Positions 26,585 through 36,093 are shown, numbered from the stretch's first letter. The stretch is 63,742 nucleotides of DNA from Pseudomonadota bacterium (GCA_025352885.1 JANXRZ010000016.1:1-63742); one strand, 5' to 3'. Notes: generated by a model from the sequence alone, not told the origin. Made by a program: numbers and translations.

Positions 26585-27841
26585 TTAGAGCAAAACGCGT
26601 TCCTTAGCAAAAAGCTCGGCCACGGTCTCGCGCTCTCGCACCAAGTGCATCTCCGAGCCGTCCACCAGCACCTCGGGCGCCCGAGGTCTCGAGTTGTAAT
26701 TCGAGCTCATCGTCATTGCGTAGGCGCCGGCCGACATCACTGCAAGCAAATCGCCCGCCGATGCCGCCAACCGGCGCTCGTGGCCGAGGAAATCGCCGGT
26801 TTCGCAAACCGGCCCGACCACGTCATAAACAGCCCCCGGGCCGCTATCCTTCCGCGCTGGAAGGATCTCGTGCCACGCATTGTAAAGGGCCGGGCGGATG
26901 AGATCGTTCATGGCCGCATCGACCACGAGAAAATTCTTTGCCTCGCCATGCTTCACGTACTCGACGCGGCAGAGCAGCACGCCGGCATTGCCCACAAGCG
27001 AGCGGCCCGGGTCGACGATGAGCGTTTCCTTGCGGCCGGCAAGCATGCCGAGTGCCCCATCGAGGAACGCGGCCACCGGCTCTAATGTTTCATCTTTGTA
27101 ACGGATGCCGACGCCGCCGCCCAGATCGATGTGCTCGAGCGCAATCCCGGCTTTATCCAGTCGCTGGACCAAGGCGAGCATGCGCTCGGCCGCGGCGACG
27201 AAAGGGCCGGCGCCCGTCAATTGGGATCCGATATGACAGCCGACGCCCACCGTGCGGACATGCGGCCGGTGCGCCGCATCGCGGTACAGGCGCTCGGCAT
27301 CCGCGTAGGCCACCCCGAACTTGTTTTTCTTGAGGCCGGTGGAGATGTACGGGTGGGTCCGCGCGTCGACGTCGGGATTCACCCTGAAAGCGATCGGAGC
27401 GACCTTGCCGAGTCGACCGGCCACGCCGTCGACGCGTTCCAACTCCTCGGGCGACTCCAGGTTGATGCTCAGGATCCCGGCCTCGAGCGCGGCGGCGATT
27501 TCGTCCTCGGTCTTGCCAACGCCTGAAAAAACAACCTTGCGAGGGTCGCCGCCGGCCGCAAGCACGCGGCTCAGTTCGCCGCCGGAAACGATGTCGAATC
27601 CGGCGCCCAAACGGCTCATCACGTTGAGGACGGCAAGGTTGGAATTGGCCTTGACCGAATACGCGATCAGCGCGGGCCGTCCCGCAAGCGCCCTCTCGTA
27701 TTCGCGGTACGCCGACTCGATTGCCTCGCGCGAATACACGTAGCACGGCGTTCCGTGCCGCGCTGCGATGTCTTCCAGCGCAAGTCCTTCGACATGCAGG
27801 CGGTCGTTCCGGTAGGTGAAGCCCGGGTAGCTGAAGCCCAT
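26585..27841 (-). CDS. lysA: diaminopimelate decarboxylase
   Basis: A 418-residue PLP enzyme making L-lysine from meso-diaminopimelate. Lys64 in YSVKANSN binds PLP. HIGSQL, the GGGVGIRY phosphate loop and the CETGD catalytic segment are intact. The ATG at 27841 (MGFSYPGF) is chosen over an upstream ATG because lptM ends 7 bases before it. The lptM-lysA order, divergent from cyaY, is a conserved proteobacterial arrangement. Confidence 0.96.
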   Translation of the reverse strand: MGFSYPGFTYRNDRLHVEGLALEDIAARHGTPCYVYSREAIESAYREYERALAGRPALIAYSVKANSNLAVLNVMSRLGAGFDIVSGGELSRVLAAGGDPRKVVFSGVGKTEDEIAAALEAGILSINLESPEELERVDGVAGRLGKVAPIAFRVNPDVDARTHPYISTGLKKNKFGVAYADAERLYRDAAHRPHVRTVGVGCHIGSQLTGAGPFVAAAERMLALVQRLDKAGIALEHIDLGGGVGIRYKDETLEPVAAFLDGALGMLAGRKETLIVDPGRSLVGNAGVLLCRVEYVKHGEAKNFLVVDAAMNDLIRPALYNAWHEILPARKDSGPGAVYDVVGPVCETGDFLGHERRLAASAGDLLAVMSAGAYAMTMSSNYNSRPRAPEVLVDGSEMHLVRERETVAELFAKERVLL

Positions 27842-27848
27842 TGAACTC

Positions 27849-28034
27849 TCAGTCCCGCTCGGCCGCAGGGTCATCAGGATAAGGAACGGGCTTGGGCGTG
27901 GGCGGCTTGGGGATTTTTACGCCGGCCGGCGGGTTGTCGCGCAGGTAGAGCGGGCCCTTCTGGCCACAGGCGCCGAGAAGCGAAACGCAAACGGTGGCCG
28001 CTAGGGCCGCGGCTGGGAAACGCGGAAAGCGCAT
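27849..28034 (-). CDS. lptM: LPS-assembly associated lipoprotein LptM (YifL)
   Basis: A 61-residue lipoprotein with the lipobox LLGAC followed directly by GQKGPLYL, the conserved mature N-terminus of LptM, which helps the LptDE translocon mature. The tail is Pro-rich (KIPKPPTPKPVPYPDDP). The start at 28034 (MRFPRF) gives a normal signal peptide; an ATG 18 bases earlier is possible. It is translated just ahead of lysA. Confidence 0.93.
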   Translation of the reverse strand: MRFPRFPAAALAATVCVSLLGACGQKGPLYLRDNPPAGVKIPKPPTPKPVPYPDDPAAERD

Positions 28035-28094
28035 GAGTGGGCGTAAAATCATGATGTTAGCATGAGGAGGTCGACAAATGAGGGCGCACTTGCA

Positions 28095-28430
28095 ATGACC
28101 GATTCGGAATTCGACCGGCTCGCAACCGAAACGCTGACCGGCATCGAAGCTGCGGTCGAGGCTGTCGCTGCCGAGGTGGACCTCGACATCGATCTGCAGA
28201 TGAAGCCGGGCGGCGTACTCGAGCTCGGGTTCGAGGATGGCAGCAAGATGATCATCAACCGCCAGGCGCCCACGCGCGAGATCTGGGTCGCCGCCCGCTC
28301 AGGCGGATTCCATTTTCGCTACGACGACGGCCGATGGGTGGATACGCGTGATGGCGGCGAACTCTATGCGGCGCTCTCTCGTCTCGTCGGCGCCCAAAGC
28401 GGGACCGAAGTCATTCTCGCGCCGCACTAA
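28095..28430 (+). CDS. cyaY: frataxin-like iron donor CyaY
   Basis: A 111-residue frataxin-fold protein that binds iron and modulates Fe-S cluster assembly with IscS. The first helix is acidic (DSEFDRLATETLTGIEAAVEAVAAEVDLDIDLQ), and the sheet holds INRQAPTREIWVAARSGGFHF, the family core. The ATG at 28095 (MTDSEF) matches the family start; an in-frame ATG at 28062 would add 11 residues. The stop overlaps the mrcA stop on the other strand by 3 bases. Confidence 0.94.
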   Translation: MTDSEFDRLATETLTGIEAAVEAVAAEVDLDIDLQMKPGGVLELGFEDGSKMIINRQAPTREIWVAARSGGFHFRYDDGRWVDTRDGGELYAALSRLVGAQSGTEVILAPH

Positions 28431-30811
28431 CCTTGCGTCGAAGCTTCGCGTTCCGGGCGCCGGGTCGGCGCGGTCGGCCAGAACATCTCGTCGAGCCGCC
28501 CCACTGAAGGCGGCGGCCTGAAAGCTGGCGGATCGTTCGGTGAAGGTGCCGGGGGAAGTGGAGCGCGCTCAGGCGGTGGCGGCGGGAGCGACTCCTTGTA
28601 GAAGAACTCCTGGCGTCCGCCGCTACCCTCGGAATCGACTTTGAGGGCTACGACACCTTCGGGTGCGGTCCTGTGGACCTCCGGAATGCCCTTGAGCGCC
28701 TTCTCCATGTAGCCGATCCAGATGGGCAAGGCGACGGCGCCGCCGGTTTCATTGCGGCCCAGGGTGCGCGGCTGGTCGAAGCCGATCCAGGCAATGCCGA
28801 CGAGCGCAGGCGAGTAGCCGCAGAACCACGCATCGAGGAAGTCGTTCGTCGTTCCCGTCTTGCCGGCCAGGTCCTTGCGCCCGAGTTTCGCCGCGCGCGC
28901 GGCCGTGCCGACGCGGGTCACGTCCTGCAGCATGCTGTCCATGATGAAAGCGTTGCGCGCATCGAGCACGCGAAGGGATTCATCACCGGCGTGCTGCGGG
29001 TTGGCCACGCCCAGGTTGTTGCCACGATCATCGACGATCTTCTGGATGAAGAAGGGCTGGATCAGGTAGCCGGTATTCGCAAACACCGAGTACGCGCGCG
29101 CCATCTGCCACAGCGTGACCGATCCGGCACCGAGCGCCATCGTCAGGTAAGGCGGGTGCTTCTCCGCGTCGAAGCCGAAACGCGTGACGTAGTCCTGCGC
29201 GTACTTCGTGCCGATCGCCTTGAGGATGCGGATCGACACCATGTTCTTCGACTTGGCGAGCGCCGTACGCATGCGCATCGGGCCTTCGTACTTGCCGTCG
29301 TAGTTTTTCGGTTCCCAGCGCTGGCTGCCAGTCACGTCGGCCTCGACGACGATCGGCTCGTCCGGGATGACGGTGGCCGGCGTGAAGCCTTTTTCAAGCG
29401 AGGCAGAATAAATGAAGGGCTTGAACGAAGAGCCCGGCTGGCGCCAGGCCTGCGTCACGTGGTTGAACTTGTTGCGATAAAAGTCGAACCCGCCGACCAG
29501 CGCTCGGATCGCCCCATCGTTCGGGTCGACCGATATGAAAGCCGACTCGGCTTCCGGGAGCTGGACTATCTGCCACACCTTCTTGTCGTCGCGCTGGACC
29601 CGGATGATCGAGCCGCGGCGCACTTTCTTTTGCGGCAGCGCCTTGTCATCCAGCGATCGGGCGACGAACTTCAGGCCGTCTCCCGCGATGGATACCGTTT
29701 CCCCCGAGCGGGTGACGGCGCGCACTTCCTTTGGCCCGGCGGCGACGACCACGGCGGCGAGCATGTCGTCGTTGTCGCCATGTTCGGAGAGCGCTTCGTC
29801 GTAGTCTTCCTCGTTCGCGTTGTCGGCCAGCTCGACGAAGGCTTCCGGGCCGCGATAGCCATGCCGCCGGTCGTACTCGAGCACGCCCCTGCGCAAGGAT
29901 GCGTAGGCGGTTTCCTGATCGGCTTTACGGATGGTCGTATACACCCGGAATCCACGCGTATACACGTCGTCGGGATACTGCTCCTGCACGGCTTGCCGGA
30001 CCATTTCCGCGACGTGCTCCGCATGCAGCGAGAATTCGTTTGAGTCGCGCTTGATGCTCATGGGGGCCTTCACCGCCTCGGCGTACTGCTCTTCGCTCAG
30101 GTGCCCGAGTTCCCGCATCCGGCGCAATACGTAGAGCTGGCGCTGCTTTGCGCGCTCGGGATTTACTACAGGGTTGAAGGTGGACGGGGCTTTAGGCAGG
30201 CCGGCCAACATCGCCGACTCGGCTACCGTCAGGGTCTCGAGCGGCTTCCCGAAATAGATCTGCGAGGCCGCCGCAAACCCATAGGCGCGCTGGCCGAGGA
30301 AAATCTGGTTTACGTAAAGTTCGAGGATCTCGTCCTTCTTCAGGCTGTGCTCGATCTTGAACGCCAGCAGCGCCTCGTATAATTTGCGCGTAAGCGTTTT
30401 TTCGGATGAAAGGAAGAAATTGCGGGCGACCTGCATCGTGATGGTGCTGGCGCCTTGGCGCCGGCCCCCCGAGGTCAGGTTGGATATGGCGGCCCGGAGC
30501 ACGCCTTGGTAGTCGATCCCCGGGTGCTCGTAGAAGCGGTCGTCTTCCGCCGCTAGAATGGCGCGCTTGAGGGTCGTCGGGACTTCGCCGATCTTCACGA
30601 TGGCGCGCCTCTCCTCGCCGAACTCCCCGATCAGGACCCCTTCGGCGGAATAGACCCGAAGGGGAATCTTGGGCTGGTAGTCGGTCAGGACTTCGAGGGA
30701 CGGCAGGTTCGGCCAGGCCAGAACGATCACCAGGCCGACCGCACAAGCGCCTATGGCGGCGATGCCCGCCAGCAGGGCCAGCGGAAAAGCCAGAAAACGG
30801 AGCCACATCAA
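28427..30811 (-). CDS. mrcA: penicillin-binding protein 1A
   Basis: A 794-residue bifunctional peptidoglycan synthase. An N-terminal membrane helix (about 8-33) is followed by GT51 motifs EDDRFYEHPGID and STITMQVARNFF, an inserted OB-like region (about 310-400), and transpeptidase motifs SSFK, SKN and KTGTT. The C-terminus has a Pro-rich tail. It is divergent from the pilM operon, a conserved neighbourhood in beta- and gammaproteobacteria. Confidence 0.96.
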   Translation of the reverse strand: MMWLRFLAFPLALLAGIAAIGACAVGLVIVLAWPNLPSLEVLTDYQPKIPLRVYSAEGVLIGEFGEERRAIVKIGEVPTTLKRAILAAEDDRFYEHPGIDYQGVLRAAISNLTSGGRRQGASTITMQVARNFFLSSEKTLTRKLYEALLAFKIEHSLKKDEILELYVNQIFLGQRAYGFAAASQIYFGKPLETLTVAESAMLAGLPKAPSTFNPVVNPERAKQRQLYVLRRMRELGHLSEEQYAEAVKAPMSIKRDSNEFSLHAEHVAEMVRQAVQEQYPDDVYTRGFRVYTTIRKADQETAYASLRRGVLEYDRRHGYRGPEAFVELADNANEEDYDEALSEHGDNDDMLAAVVVAAGPKEVRAVTRSGETVSIAGDGLKFVARSLDDKALPQKKVRRGSIIRVQRDDKKVWQIVQLPEAESAFISVDPNDGAIRALVGGFDFYRNKFNHVTQAWRQPGSSFKPFIYSASLEKGFTPATVIPDEPIVVEADVTGSQRWEPKNYDGKYEGPMRMRTALAKSKNMVSIRILKAIGTKYAQDYVTRFGFDAEKHPPYLTMALGAGSVTLWQMARAYSVFANTGYLIQPFFIQKIVDDRGNNLGVANPQHAGDESLRVLDARNAFIMDSMLQDVTRVGTAARAAKLGRKDLAGKTGTTNDFLDAWFCGYSPALVGIAWIGFDQPRTLGRNETGGAVALPIWIGYMEKALKGIPEVHRTAPEGVVALKVDSEGSGGRQEFFYKESLPPPPPERAPLPPAPSPNDPPAFRPPPSVGRLDEMFWPTAPTRRPEREASTQG

Positions 30812-30861
30812 GGTGATCGGTCGGTTCTGAAAGGCGATTGCGCACGGTGCGTACGAACGGC

Positions 30862-30867
30862 ATTATA
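30862..30867 (-). promoter_or_regulatory. candidate -10 box for mrcA
   Basis: The minus strand reads TATAAT here, a perfect consensus -10, about 50 bases before the mrcA start. A matching -35 is not evident. The pilM operon starts in the opposite direction from the same 168-base gap, where a weaker TATACG (30935-30940) lies 18 bases after TTGTTG. Confidence 0.45.
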
Positions 30868-30979
30868 AGCTCAGCCAAACCGTGAAGAATTTACTTTACA
30901 GGGTTAGGGCTTGTTGCTAGCATTTCATGTAAATTATACGTAATGCGCCTAAACGGCCATCCCGGAAGGATATTTCCCT

Positions 30980-32053
30980 TTGCAACTCGACATCTTCAAG
31001 CCGAAGGCTCCGCCCTTGTTCGGGTTGGACATCAGTTCATCGTCGGTGAAGATGCTGGAAATCGTCGACGCCGGCAAAGGCGCCTTCCGAGTCGAGCGAT
31101 ACGCGATCGAACCCCTGCCGCGCGATGCGGTGGCCGACGGCAACATCAACAACCTCGAAGCCGTCACCGAAGCGGTCAAGCGCGGCTGGAAGCGCCTTGC
31201 TACACGTACAAAGCATGTCGCCATGGCGGTTCCGTCGGGCGCGGTCATTACCAAGAAGATCATCGTCCAGGCCGGCCTGCGCGAGCAGGAGCTCGAGATT
31301 CAGGTCGAATCCGAAGCCAACCAATACATCCCTTTCGCGCTCGAAGAGGTCAACCTCGACTTCCAGGTGGTCGGTCCGGCGCCGTCCGGCCCGGCGGAAG
31401 AAGAAGTGCTGATCGCTGCGACGCGCAAAGAAAAGGTCGAAGACAGGATTGCCGTGGCCGAGGCGGCCGGGCTCAAGGCTTCGGTCATGGACGTGGAATC
31501 GTTTGCGCAACAGTCCGCGCTGATACTCGTGTGCAAAGCGCTGCCGGGCGCCGGCAAGGACCAGAACATCGCGGTCGTCGACGTCGGAGCCAACGTGATG
31601 AGCGTGAGCGTCCTGCGCAACGACCAATCGGTCTACACGCGGGAGCAGCCGTTCGGCGGCAACCAGCTCACCGCCGATATCCAGAATCGTTACGGCATGA
31701 GCACTGAAGAGGCTGAAAACGCCAAGCGCTCAGGCGGCCTGCCGGATGACTTCGAGTCCGAAGTGCTGCGCCCCTTCATGGAAAACCTGTCGATGGAAGT
31801 GCAGCGCGCGCTGCAATTCTTCTTTACCTCCACGCAGTTCAGCAACGTCGACCATATCCTCCTGGCCGGCGGCTCGGCGGTGATCCCGGGGCTGGAAGAA
31901 GTCGTGAATACGCGCACGCAGGTGAACACTGTCGTGGCGAACCCGTTTGCCACCATGGAGACTTCGCCGCGCATCCAACTCAAGAAACTCGTGCTCGACG
32001 CGCCTTCCCTTATCGTCGCGTGCGGGTTGGCCATGCGCAGGTTCGACCCGTGA
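30980..32053 (+). CDS. pilM: type IV pilus assembly ATPase-like protein PilM
   Basis: A 357-residue actin-like (FtsA/MreB fold) cytoplasmic protein that nucleates the PilN-PilO alignment complex. Nucleotide-binding elements are LFGLDISSSSVKMLEI near 13-28, VVDVGANVMSVSVLR and LLAGGSAVIPGL. The start is TTG at 30980, supported by GGAAGGA at 30964-30970 and by the conserved LDIFKPKAPPLFGLDI beginning. It is first gene of the pilMNOPQ operon. Confidence 0.95.
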   Translation: MQLDIFKPKAPPLFGLDISSSSVKMLEIVDAGKGAFRVERYAIEPLPRDAVADGNINNLEAVTEAVKRGWKRLATRTKHVAMAVPSGAVITKKIIVQAGLREQELEIQVESEANQYIPFALEEVNLDFQVVGPAPSGPAEEEVLIAATRKEKVEDRIAVAEAAGLKASVMDVESFAQQSALILVCKALPGAGKDQNIAVVDVGANVMSVSVLRNDQSVYTREQPFGGNQLTADIQNRYGMSTEEAENAKRSGGLPDDFESEVLRPFMENLSMEVQRALQFFFTSTQFSNVDHILLAGGSAVIPGLEEVVNTRTQVNTVVANPFATMETSPRIQLKKLVLDAPSLIVACGLAMRRFDP

Positions 32054-32060
32054 GCCGCGA

Positions 32061-32750
32061 ATGAGCCGAATAAACCTCCTCCCGCACCGCGAAGAGCGTC
32101 GCAAGGCCTCGCGCAAGCATTTTTTGGTCGTTGCAGCGATGACCGCGGTGCTCGGCGCCGCGCTGGTTCTGCTCGTGCACGGATATTACGCGACCAAGGT
32201 GAGCGAGCAGGTCGCGCGCAACGATTTCCTCAAGAAGGAAACCGAGAAGCTCGACAAGGACATCGAGGAAATCAAGAAGCTGAAGGACGAGATCGCCGCG
32301 CTTCTGTCCAGAAAGCAGGTGATCGAAACCCTGCAGGCCGACCGGGCCCAGACCGTGTATTTGCTCGACCAGCTGGTGCGCCAGTTGCCTGAGGGCATCT
32401 ACCTGAGAAGCATCGCTCAAAAAGGCGCGCGGGTAAGTCTGGCCGGCTACGCGCAGTCCAATGCGCGCGTCTCAACGCTCATGCGCAACATCGAATCGTC
32501 CGCCTGGCTCGAAGCGCCCAAGCTGAACGAGATCAAGGCGGCTGTCGTCAACAACAAGCGGGTGTCCGAATTCACCCTGGACCTTTCGCTCAAGCGCGCC
32601 CAAAGCACCGGCGACGCCGGGAAGGCCGCCCGTGGCGCCCCTGGCGCCCCTGCGGCCGCCACTGCTCCGGGCGGTCCGGCGGGCCCAGCCGGTCCCGCAG
32701 GGCCAGCCGGCCCGGCCGGTCCGGCCACCACCGCGGCTAAGAAAGGTTAA
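32061..32750 (+). CDS. pilN: type IV pilus inner-membrane protein PilN with collagen-like tail
   Basis: A 229-residue bitopic protein. The N-terminal INLLPHREERRK motif binds PilM, a membrane helix spans about 22-42, and a coiled coil (about 47-80) plus ferredoxin-like domain pair with PilO. Typical PilN ends near residue 185-190. Here about 40 residues follow, including six consecutive Gly-Pro-Ala triplets at residues 205-222 preceded by GAPGAP, then TTAAKKG. Third bases differ among the triplets, so it is not a simple recent DNA repeat. The tail would be periplasmic. ATG at 32061 lies 7 bases after the pilM stop. Confidence 0.93.
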   Translation: MSRINLLPHREERRKASRKHFLVVAAMTAVLGAALVLLVHGYYATKVSEQVARNDFLKKETEKLDKDIEEIKKLKDEIAALLSRKQVIETLQADRAQTVYLLDQLVRQLPEGIYLRSIAQKGARVSLAGYAQSNARVSTLMRNIESSAWLEAPKLNEIKAAVVNNKRVSEFTLDLSLKRAQSTGDAGKAARGAPGAPAAATAPGGPAGPAGPAGPAGPAGPATTAAKKG

Positions 32751-32753
32751 GGC

Positions 32754-33404
32754 ATGGCTCTCAACATGAACACCCTGGTCGAGGAATTCAAGTACCTCGA
32801 CCCCAAGGACCCCGGCACCTGGCCGGCTCTGCCGAAGCTGGTCGCGTTGATCGGCATCCTCGTGGGCATCCTTGTCGCCGCCTACTTCCTCGATTGGCAG
32901 GGCCAGCTCGAGGAAATCGAGAACGGCAAAGTCCAGGAAACCAAGCTGAAAGAGGACTACCTCAACAAGAAAAAGCAGTCGATCAACCTCGACCTGCACA
33001 AGCAGCAGCTGCGCGAAATCGACCAGTCGTTCGGCGCCCTGCTCAAGCAATTGCCGAACCGTGCGCAGATGGACGCGCTGCTCGTCGACATCAACCAGGC
33101 GGGCCTCGGCCGCGGCCTGCAATTCGAGTTGTTCAAGCCCGCACCTTCTGAGTCGACGCGGGAGTTCTACGCAGAGCTGCCGATCCAGGTCCGCGTGTCC
33201 GGCAACTATCACGACATGGGCGCTTTCGCGAGCGATCTCGGGCAGCTGTCGCGGATCGTGACGCTGAACGATATCTCGATCACCGCCTTGAGGGAGGGCC
33301 AGCTCCAGATGGACGCAACGGCACGCACCTTCCGCTATCTTGACGACGAGGAAGTCTCGGCACAGCGCAAGTCGGCCAACGCTGCCAAGGCTCCCAAGAA
33401 ATGA
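32754..33404 (+). CDS. pilO: type IV pilus inner-membrane protein PilO
   Basis: A 216-residue bitopic protein forming a heterodimer with PilN. It has a cytoplasmic N-terminus, one membrane helix (about 27-44, LVALIGILVGILVAAYFL), a coiled coil rich in Lys/Glu/Gln (about 48-90), and a ferredoxin-like periplasmic domain with the PilO motif LPIQVRVSGNYHDMGAFASDLGQLSRIV. It is 3 bases downstream of pilN, and its stop overlaps the pilP start. Confidence 0.95.
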   Translation: MALNMNTLVEEFKYLDPKDPGTWPALPKLVALIGILVGILVAAYFLDWQGQLEEIENGKVQETKLKEDYLNKKKQSINLDLHKQQLREIDQSFGALLKQLPNRAQMDALLVDINQAGLGRGLQFELFKPAPSESTREFYAELPIQVRVSGNYHDMGAFASDLGQLSRIVTLNDISITALREGQLQMDATARTFRYLDDEEVSAQRKSANAAKAPKK

Positions 33405-33940
33405 GGTTGCGTATAACAAGACTGGTCATCGCAGGGGCCGCCGTACTCGCCATCGCAGCGTGCGGGGGCGAGCAATATGGTGACCTGAAGCAGGAGCTGG
33501 CCCTGCTGACGAAGGATTTGCGCGGCAAGGTCGACCCGCTGCCGCAGGTCAAGCCTTACGAACCGGTGCCCTACAAGGCATTCGATGAAGTGGACCCCTT
33601 CAAGTCTTCGCGCATCGATGTGGTGGCTTCGGGTGCGGCAATGGCTGGCGCCGGCGGAATCAAGCCCGACATCAACCGGCCCAAGGAGCCGCTCGAAGCC
33701 TTCCCGCTCGAGTCCCTGCGCATGGTGGGCACGCTCAGCCAGGAAAAAACGACGTTCGGATTGGTCCGCGCGGGGCCGAACCTGTTTCGCGTCAAGAAAG
33801 GCAATTACATGGGGCTTAACTTCGGCGTGATCACGGGCATCGACGAAAACGAGATCAAGCTGAAAGAGCTCGTGCAGGACGGCGGCGGAGACTGGGTCGA
33901 ACGCGTCAGCTCGCTGCAACTGGTGGAGGCACAACGATGA
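33401..33940 (+). CDS. pilP: type IV pilus lipoprotein PilP
   Basis: A 179-residue inner-membrane lipoprotein. Lipobox AIAAC places the lipidated Cys at 21. A flexible region (about 30-100) precedes the beta-sandwich HR domain (LESLRMVGTLSQEKTTFGLVRAGPNLFRVKKGNYMGLNFGVI). It links PilNO to the PilQ secretin. The start overlaps the pilO stop and the stop overlaps the pilQ start (ATGA). Confidence 0.95.
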   Translation: MRLRITRLVIAGAAVLAIAACGGEQYGDLKQELALLTKDLRGKVDPLPQVKPYEPVPYKAFDEVDPFKSSRIDVVASGAAMAGAGGIKPDINRPKEPLEAFPLESLRMVGTLSQEKTTFGLVRAGPNLFRVKKGNYMGLNFGVITGIDENEIKLKELVQDGGGDWVERVSSLQLVEAQR

Positions 33941-36024
33941 ACAACCGAACTCTTGGCACGCGCGCACTTGGCGCGTTTTTCGCGGCCGTTATATGGCTGG
34001 TCGGCCTAAACGCCGCCTTCGCACAGACGAACAGCATCGAATCCTTCAACGTGACCCAGCAGGGCGGCAAGATCACCGTCCGCATCCAGACCAAGCAGCC
34101 GCTCAAGGACATTCCGCCGAGCTTCACGGTGGCCAGTCCCGCGCGGATTGCATTCGACTTTGCAGGAACGACCAACAATCTCGGGCGCAATGCGCAGGAC
34201 ATCGGCGAAGGCGAGCTGCGCAGCATGAACCTGGTGCAAGGCGGTGACAAAACGCGCCTGGTGCTGAACCTGCGCCGGTCCGTTTCCCACGAGGCGGTCA
34301 TTGACGGGAACAGCCTGATCGTCACCCTCACCGGGCTGCCGCCCACGGCTGCGGCCGGCGTGGCGCACTTTGCCGAAGGCAAGGCCGACTCCAAGCACGC
34401 GATCCGCGATATTGACTTCAGGCGCGGGCGCGCCGGCGAAGGACGCATCGTCGTCGATCTCGCCGACACGAGTACGGGCATCGACATCCGGCAGCAGGGC
34501 CAGAACATCGTCGTCGAATTCGTGAAGACGGCCCTGCCCGACAATCTGCGCAAGCGCCTGGACGTGGTCGACTTCGCCACGCCGGTGCAGACGATCAATA
34601 CGTTCGCGCAAGGCGAGAACGTGCGCATGGTGATCGAGCCGCGCGGGCAGTGGGAGCACAACGCCTACCAGACCGACACCCAGTTCGTGATCGAGGTAAA
34701 GCCGCTCAGCGCGACGGCCGCCTCCCAGCGCAACCGCTACACGGGCGAAAAGCTCTCGCTCAATTTCCAGAACGTCGAAGTGCGCGCGGTGCTGAACGTC
34801 ATCGCCGATTTCACCGACCTGAACATCATCACGAGCGACACCGTTACGGGCAACATCACCCTGCGCCTCAAGGACGTCCCGTGGGACCAGGCGATGGACC
34901 TGATCCTGCAGACCCGTGGGCTGGACATGCGTAAGAACGGCAACGTGATCTGGGTGGCTCCCCGCGACGAGCTGGCCACGCGCGAGAAGCTCGCGCTCGA
35001 GGCGCAGCAGCAAATCGGCGAACTCGAGGCTACCCGCACGGAATCCTTCCAGATGAACTATCAGAAGGCCGTCGACATCCAGAAGCTGCTGGGCGACAAG
35101 GCGCAGCCGATTCTCTCCAAGCGCGGCAGCGTTGTGGTCGACCCGAGAACGAACACGCTGTTCGTCCAGGATGTGCCGAGCCGCCTTGAAGAAGTGAGGA
35201 AGCTCATCGCCAAGATCGACGTGGCGGTCCGCCAGGTGGTGATCGAGGCGCGCATCGTGATTGCGGACGACAGCTTTTCGAAGAACCTCGGCGCGAGGCT
35301 GGGGTACAACAGTGCCGGCCAGATTCCCTCCGGAGGCTCACCCTCGCGGCAGTTGAATGCGAATATCGGCTCAGGGCTTGCCAGCAGTACCTTGACAACG
35401 TCCAGCACGCCCTTGTCCGCTGCTACCCAGCAGGTGAACCTGCCGGCCACCGGCCTGAACGGCTTCAACCCGGGCACCTTTTCGCTGCTCCTGTTCAACA
35501 ATGCGTTCACCCGCATCATCAGCGCCGAGATCACCGCGATGGAAGCCGACGGTAAGGGCAAGACGGTGTCCAGCCCGCGGGTGCTCACCTCAGACGGGGT
35601 CGAGGCCATCATCGAGCAGGGCACGGAAATCCCCTACCAGCAGGCCTCGTCTTCAGGTGCGACCGCGGTCTCGTTCCGCAAAGCCAACCTGGCCCTCAAG
35701 GTGAAGCCGCAGATCACGCCCGAAGGCAACGTCATCATGGAACTCGACGTGAACAAGGACGAGCCGGGTGCGACTACTACGGCCGGGGTGCAGATCAGCA
35801 CCAAGCACGTGAAGACGTCTGCCCTCGTAGAAAACGGCGGCACGGTGGTGATCGGCGGGATCTATGAAGAAACGGAGCGCCAGGACCTGACGCGCGTGCC
35901 GTTCTTCGGCGAGCTGCCCTACATCGGGTTCTTCTTCCGCAACAACCAGCGCTCGACGCGTAAGACCGAGCTGCTGATCTTCATTACGCCGCGCGTCGTG
36001 AGCGAGCGCCTCACGGTGCGGTAA
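33937..36024 (+). CDS. pilQ: type IV pilus outer-membrane secretin PilQ
   Basis: A 695-residue outer-membrane gate for pilus fibres and DNA uptake. A signal peptide ends near 30 (AFAQ). Two AMIN-type domains (about 33-260) are followed by the secretin/TonB short N-terminal domain (LSLNFQNVEVRAVLNVIADFTDLNI), an N1 domain, and the secretin barrel (VSSPRVLTSDG, EIPYQQASSSG, ELLIFITPRVV). Length fits betaproteobacterial PilQ. Last gene of pilMNOPQ; a terminator follows 28 bases after the stop. Confidence 0.96.
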   Translation: MNNRTLGTRALGAFFAAVIWLVGLNAAFAQTNSIESFNVTQQGGKITVRIQTKQPLKDIPPSFTVASPARIAFDFAGTTNNLGRNAQDIGEGELRSMNLVQGGDKTRLVLNLRRSVSHEAVIDGNSLIVTLTGLPPTAAAGVAHFAEGKADSKHAIRDIDFRRGRAGEGRIVVDLADTSTGIDIRQQGQNIVVEFVKTALPDNLRKRLDVVDFATPVQTINTFAQGENVRMVIEPRGQWEHNAYQTDTQFVIEVKPLSATAASQRNRYTGEKLSLNFQNVEVRAVLNVIADFTDLNIITSDTVTGNITLRLKDVPWDQAMDLILQTRGLDMRKNGNVIWVAPRDELATREKLALEAQQQIGELEATRTESFQMNYQKAVDIQKLLGDKAQPILSKRGSVVVDPRTNTLFVQDVPSRLEEVRKLIAKIDVAVRQVVIEARIVIADDSFSKNLGARLGYNSAGQIPSGGSPSRQLNANIGSGLASSTLTTSSTPLSAATQQVNLPATGLNGFNPGTFSLLLFNNAFTRIISAEITAMEADGKGKTVSSPRVLTSDGVEAIIEQGTEIPYQQASSSGATAVSFRKANLALKVKPQITPEGNVIMELDVNKDEPGATTTAGVQISTKHVKTSALVENGGTVVIGGIYEETERQDLTRVPFFGELPYIGFFFRNNQRSTRKTELLIFITPRVVSERLTVR

Positions 36025-36052
36025 GCCTTTCCGTCCAGTTGGTTAGGTGCTT

Positions 36053-36081
36053 GAGGCCGGGCTCGCCCGGCCTCTGTTTTT
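36053..36081 (+). terminator. rho-independent terminator after pilQ
   Basis: A perfect 9-bp stem GAGGCCGGG / CCCGGCCTC with a CTCG loop (36053-36074) is followed by TGTTTTT. It separates the pil operon from aroK, whose start is only 25 bases further on. Confidence 0.9.
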
Positions 36082-36093
36082 GGGGCGCGCGGT

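Noticed and set aside
30880-30979. Sigma-54 promoter before pilM
   Set aside because: No GG-N10-GC element with the expected flanking bases was found in the gap.
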